From: Holophagales bacterium UBA5704 | Lineage (GTDB): Bacteria > Acidobacteriota > Thermoanaerobaculia > Multivoradales > UBA5704 | Direction: 5' to 3' | Assembly: GCA_002420005.1 (NCBI GenBank) | Contig: DIHE01000138.1 | Span: 9,492-73,491 of the forward strand | Length of the DNA stretch: 64,000 nucleotides | Shown here: in pieces, positions 62,705 to 64,000 of the stretch | Position numbering within the stretch: position 1 is the stretch's first letter | How the letters are laid out: each line of letters opens with the position of its first letter | Translations under genes and position numbers: made by a program | Notes under the pieces: model-generated | Database searches by the model: none | What the model was told of the DNA's origin: nothing | The model's input: only the letters and a program-made list of their open reading frames with translations

Positions 62705-62829
62705 GGTCCACCCCCGGGGTCCAGCGAGCAGCGGGTCCGGAACGGAGCGCTGAGAAGTCGTCGGACTTCCATCTTACCGCAACCCCGGAGGAGGTCTGAG
62801 CGTCCGGCTTTCTCCAGCCTTCCCGTGCA

Positions 62830-63246
62830 CGCCCCCTGGGAGCGCTGGCGTCTCGCCGGCCTTCAAATAGAACGGGCCGAAGGCCCGACCTTCCAGCCAA
62901 GTCGGGCGCCGCCCAACGGCAAAGCCGACCGCAGCCCCGCCAGCCCGGGCCGCGGTGTTGCGCGCGGGCACCGGGCGCTCCCACGCCGTTGCGTGAGGGA
63001 CCCGCGCCAAGGCGTGAGCCACCCACGCCGCGGCGTACACCACCTGCGCCGCGGCGCAGATGATCACCGGGGGTGTGGGATGACCCACGCCGCGGCGTGG
63101 ATGATCTGCGCCCCGGCGTGAGAGACCCACGCCCCGGCGCAGGTCTTGTGCGCCGCGGCGTGGATGGCTGCCGTGGTGGCGGGAGGGGGTGTTTGGTGGT
63201 GGGGGATGACTCACGCCGCGGCGTGGGTCATCTGCGCCGCGGCGCG
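62830..63246. repeat. Conserved leader plus 21-bp-phased palindrome array (copy B)
   Basis: Leader 62830-62887 matches the one at 47.5 kb (55 of 58). After a 94-base unrelated spacer, 14-bp palindromes of the types CACGCCGCGGCGTG and TGCGCCGCGGCGCA begin at 62982, 63003, 63024, 63045, 63086, 63107, 63128, 63149, 63212 and 63233. Nearly all starts fall on a 21-base grid, and degenerate units fill the gaps. Spacers are 7 bp (AGCCACC, GATGATC and similar). This and the following elements occupy the 1.3 kb from 62705 to the window end; no gene is seen there. Confidence 0.85.
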
Positions 63247-63357
63247 TTCGCCCGGCGATGAATCGCCGGGCTATCAACGGCGCCCCGTGAACGGGGCTTG
63301 AAGCCGTCTTCAGACGGCGCTGCTGATAGCCCGGGCATTCATGCCCGGCGAAGGGTG
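63247..63357. repeat. Multi-arm palindromic (cloverleaf-like) element
   Basis: Nested hairpins in order: CCCGGCGATGAATCGCCGGG; GCCCCGTGAACGGGGC; GCCGTCTTCAGACGGC; and CCCGGGCATTCATGCCCGG. An outer stem can form between CTATCAACGGCGC and GCGCTGCTGATAG with two mismatches. It is directly attached to the palindrome array on its left. It has the look of a mobile non-coding (REP/MITE-like) unit or a structured RNA. Confidence 0.75.
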
Positions 63358-63410
63358 CGGCCCGCCACGCAGTTGCCGCCATGCCGGGTGGGTGGTGGCG
63401 GCGCCCCCGA

Positions 63411-64000
63411 GCCACCTTCCCCGACACGAACGCGGTGTCGGCCCTCATCAAGGGCGCCGCGCCTCTTCTCGCGGCCTGAAAGGCCGGGAGATTGGAGCCC
63501 AGGGCTTCGGCCAAAGGCCGATGCCCTGGGGAAAGAAGGCGATCCCTCACCGCGGCCTGAAGGGCCGCGAGAGAGGTTGCCGTGGTCGTCGGGGCCGCCC
63601 TGCTCTCGCGGCCCTTCAGGCCGCAGGTCGGTGGGGGCTGAGGACCCAGGGAATCGGCCTTCGGCCTCATCCCTGGGCTCCACTCTCCCGGCCCGTCGGG
63701 CCGGTCCCACCGTGCGCGCTCGTGGCGATTCCGGGCCTACGCCCCCCCGCCCCCCGCCGCCACCTTCCCCGCCACGACCGCGGTGTCGGTCCTCATCAAG
63801 GGCGACGCGCCTCTTCTCTCGGCCTGAAAGGCCGGCAGATTGGAGCCCAGGGCTTCGGCCAAAGGCCGATGCCCTGGGAAAAGAAGGCGATCCCTCACCG
63901 CGGCCTGAAGGGCCGCGAGAGAGGTTGCCGTGGTCGTTGGGGCCGCCCTGCTCTCGCGGCCCTTCAGGCCGCAGGTTGGTGGGGGCTGAGGACCCAGGGA
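63411..64000. repeat. 348-bp-period direct repeat of hairpin-rich sequence (runs off the window)
   Basis: GCCACCTTCCCCG at 63411 recurs at 63759, and the similarity continues for about 240 bases to the window end, with GGACCCAGGGA at 63642 and 63990. Each copy contains GGCCTGAAAGGCC, CTTCGGCCAAAGGCCGA, CGCGGCCTGAAGGGCCGCGA and GCGGCCCTTCAGGCCGC hairpins. The same modules form the repeat at 30.0 kb. The second copy is cut by the window edge, so the array may be longer. Confidence 0.85.

Noticed and set aside
58568..63121. A 1500-codon open frame opposite the giant membrane protein
   Set aside because: The minus-strand frame has a signal peptide, membrane segments and overlapping neighbours; the plus-strand frame has arginine/glutamine-rich noise typical of antisense in GC-rich DNA.
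62982..63246. CRISPR array
   Set aside because: Units are 21 bp with 7-bp spacers between palindromes, far too short for CRISPR, and no cas gene is present.

Overview
This is a GC-rich, densely coding chromosomal segment from a bacterium. No phage, plasmid or IS hallmark, rRNA, convincing tRNA or CRISPR array is visible. Several traits fit the phylum Acidobacteriota, and perhaps the Thermoanaerobaculia: many secreted beta-propeller proteins, CHAT/TPR lipoproteins under an ECF sigma factor, an ABC-2 permease fused to an M1 peptidase, FGly sulfatases, carboxyl-terminal beta-sandwich domains of a recurrent secreted type, and GC-rich intergenic repeats. That placement is inference from gene content only.

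Layout. 0-4 kb (+): end of threonine dehydrogenase, kbl, an ATPase/DUF4276 pair that looks like a defence module, and a MOSC protein. 4-7.5 kb (+): a small secreted protein and a serine hydrolase/D-aminoacylase fusion. 7.5-10.8 kb (-): a phosphatidylserine-decarboxylase-family enzyme of the PsiD-like branch, an unknown protein, and a DUF4199/LuxR membrane pair. 10.9-12.2 kb (+): two GNAT acetyltransferases joined by a 21-codon stub of a DUF1697 gene. 12.2-17.5 kb (-): sulfatase, phosphoesterase lipoprotein, a truncated coxM, coxG, mocA and xdhC/coxF. 17.6-28.5 kb: second sulfatase, a propeller/di-heme cytochrome protein, a halogenase-family flavoprotein, an amidinotransferase, a VWA lipoprotein and a secreted trypsin-like protease.

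28.5-36.7 kb (-): a molybdenum hydroxylase cluster coxS-coxL-coxM-coxD...coxE. Its coxD/coxE junction has been opened by two toxin-antitoxin modules (MazEF-like and VapBC-like), each between a copy of the coxD 3' end and a copy of the coxE 5' end. The maturation genes of the same pathway lie 12 kb or more away (15.1-17.5 kb) beside the broken coxM. 36.9-47.5 kb (+): hybrid histidine kinase, a 1139-residue propeller protein, an ABC ATPase and a permease-peptidase fusion.

47.5-62.7 kb: a cluster centred on caspase-like (clan CD) proteins. It has a VWA protein, a C25/CHAT-like peptidase, a secreted protein, a membrane CHAT protein, a 63-residue small protein, and, convergent to these, a TPR-CHAT lipoprotein made from an operon with an ECF sigma factor, zinc-finger anti-sigma factor, SAM hydrolase and a giant membrane protein. 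This is the most likely unusual system in the window. 62.7-64 kb is non-coding and built of repeats: a 21-bp-phased palindrome array (a relative sits at 47.5 kb), a multi-hairpin element and a 348-bp direct repeat.
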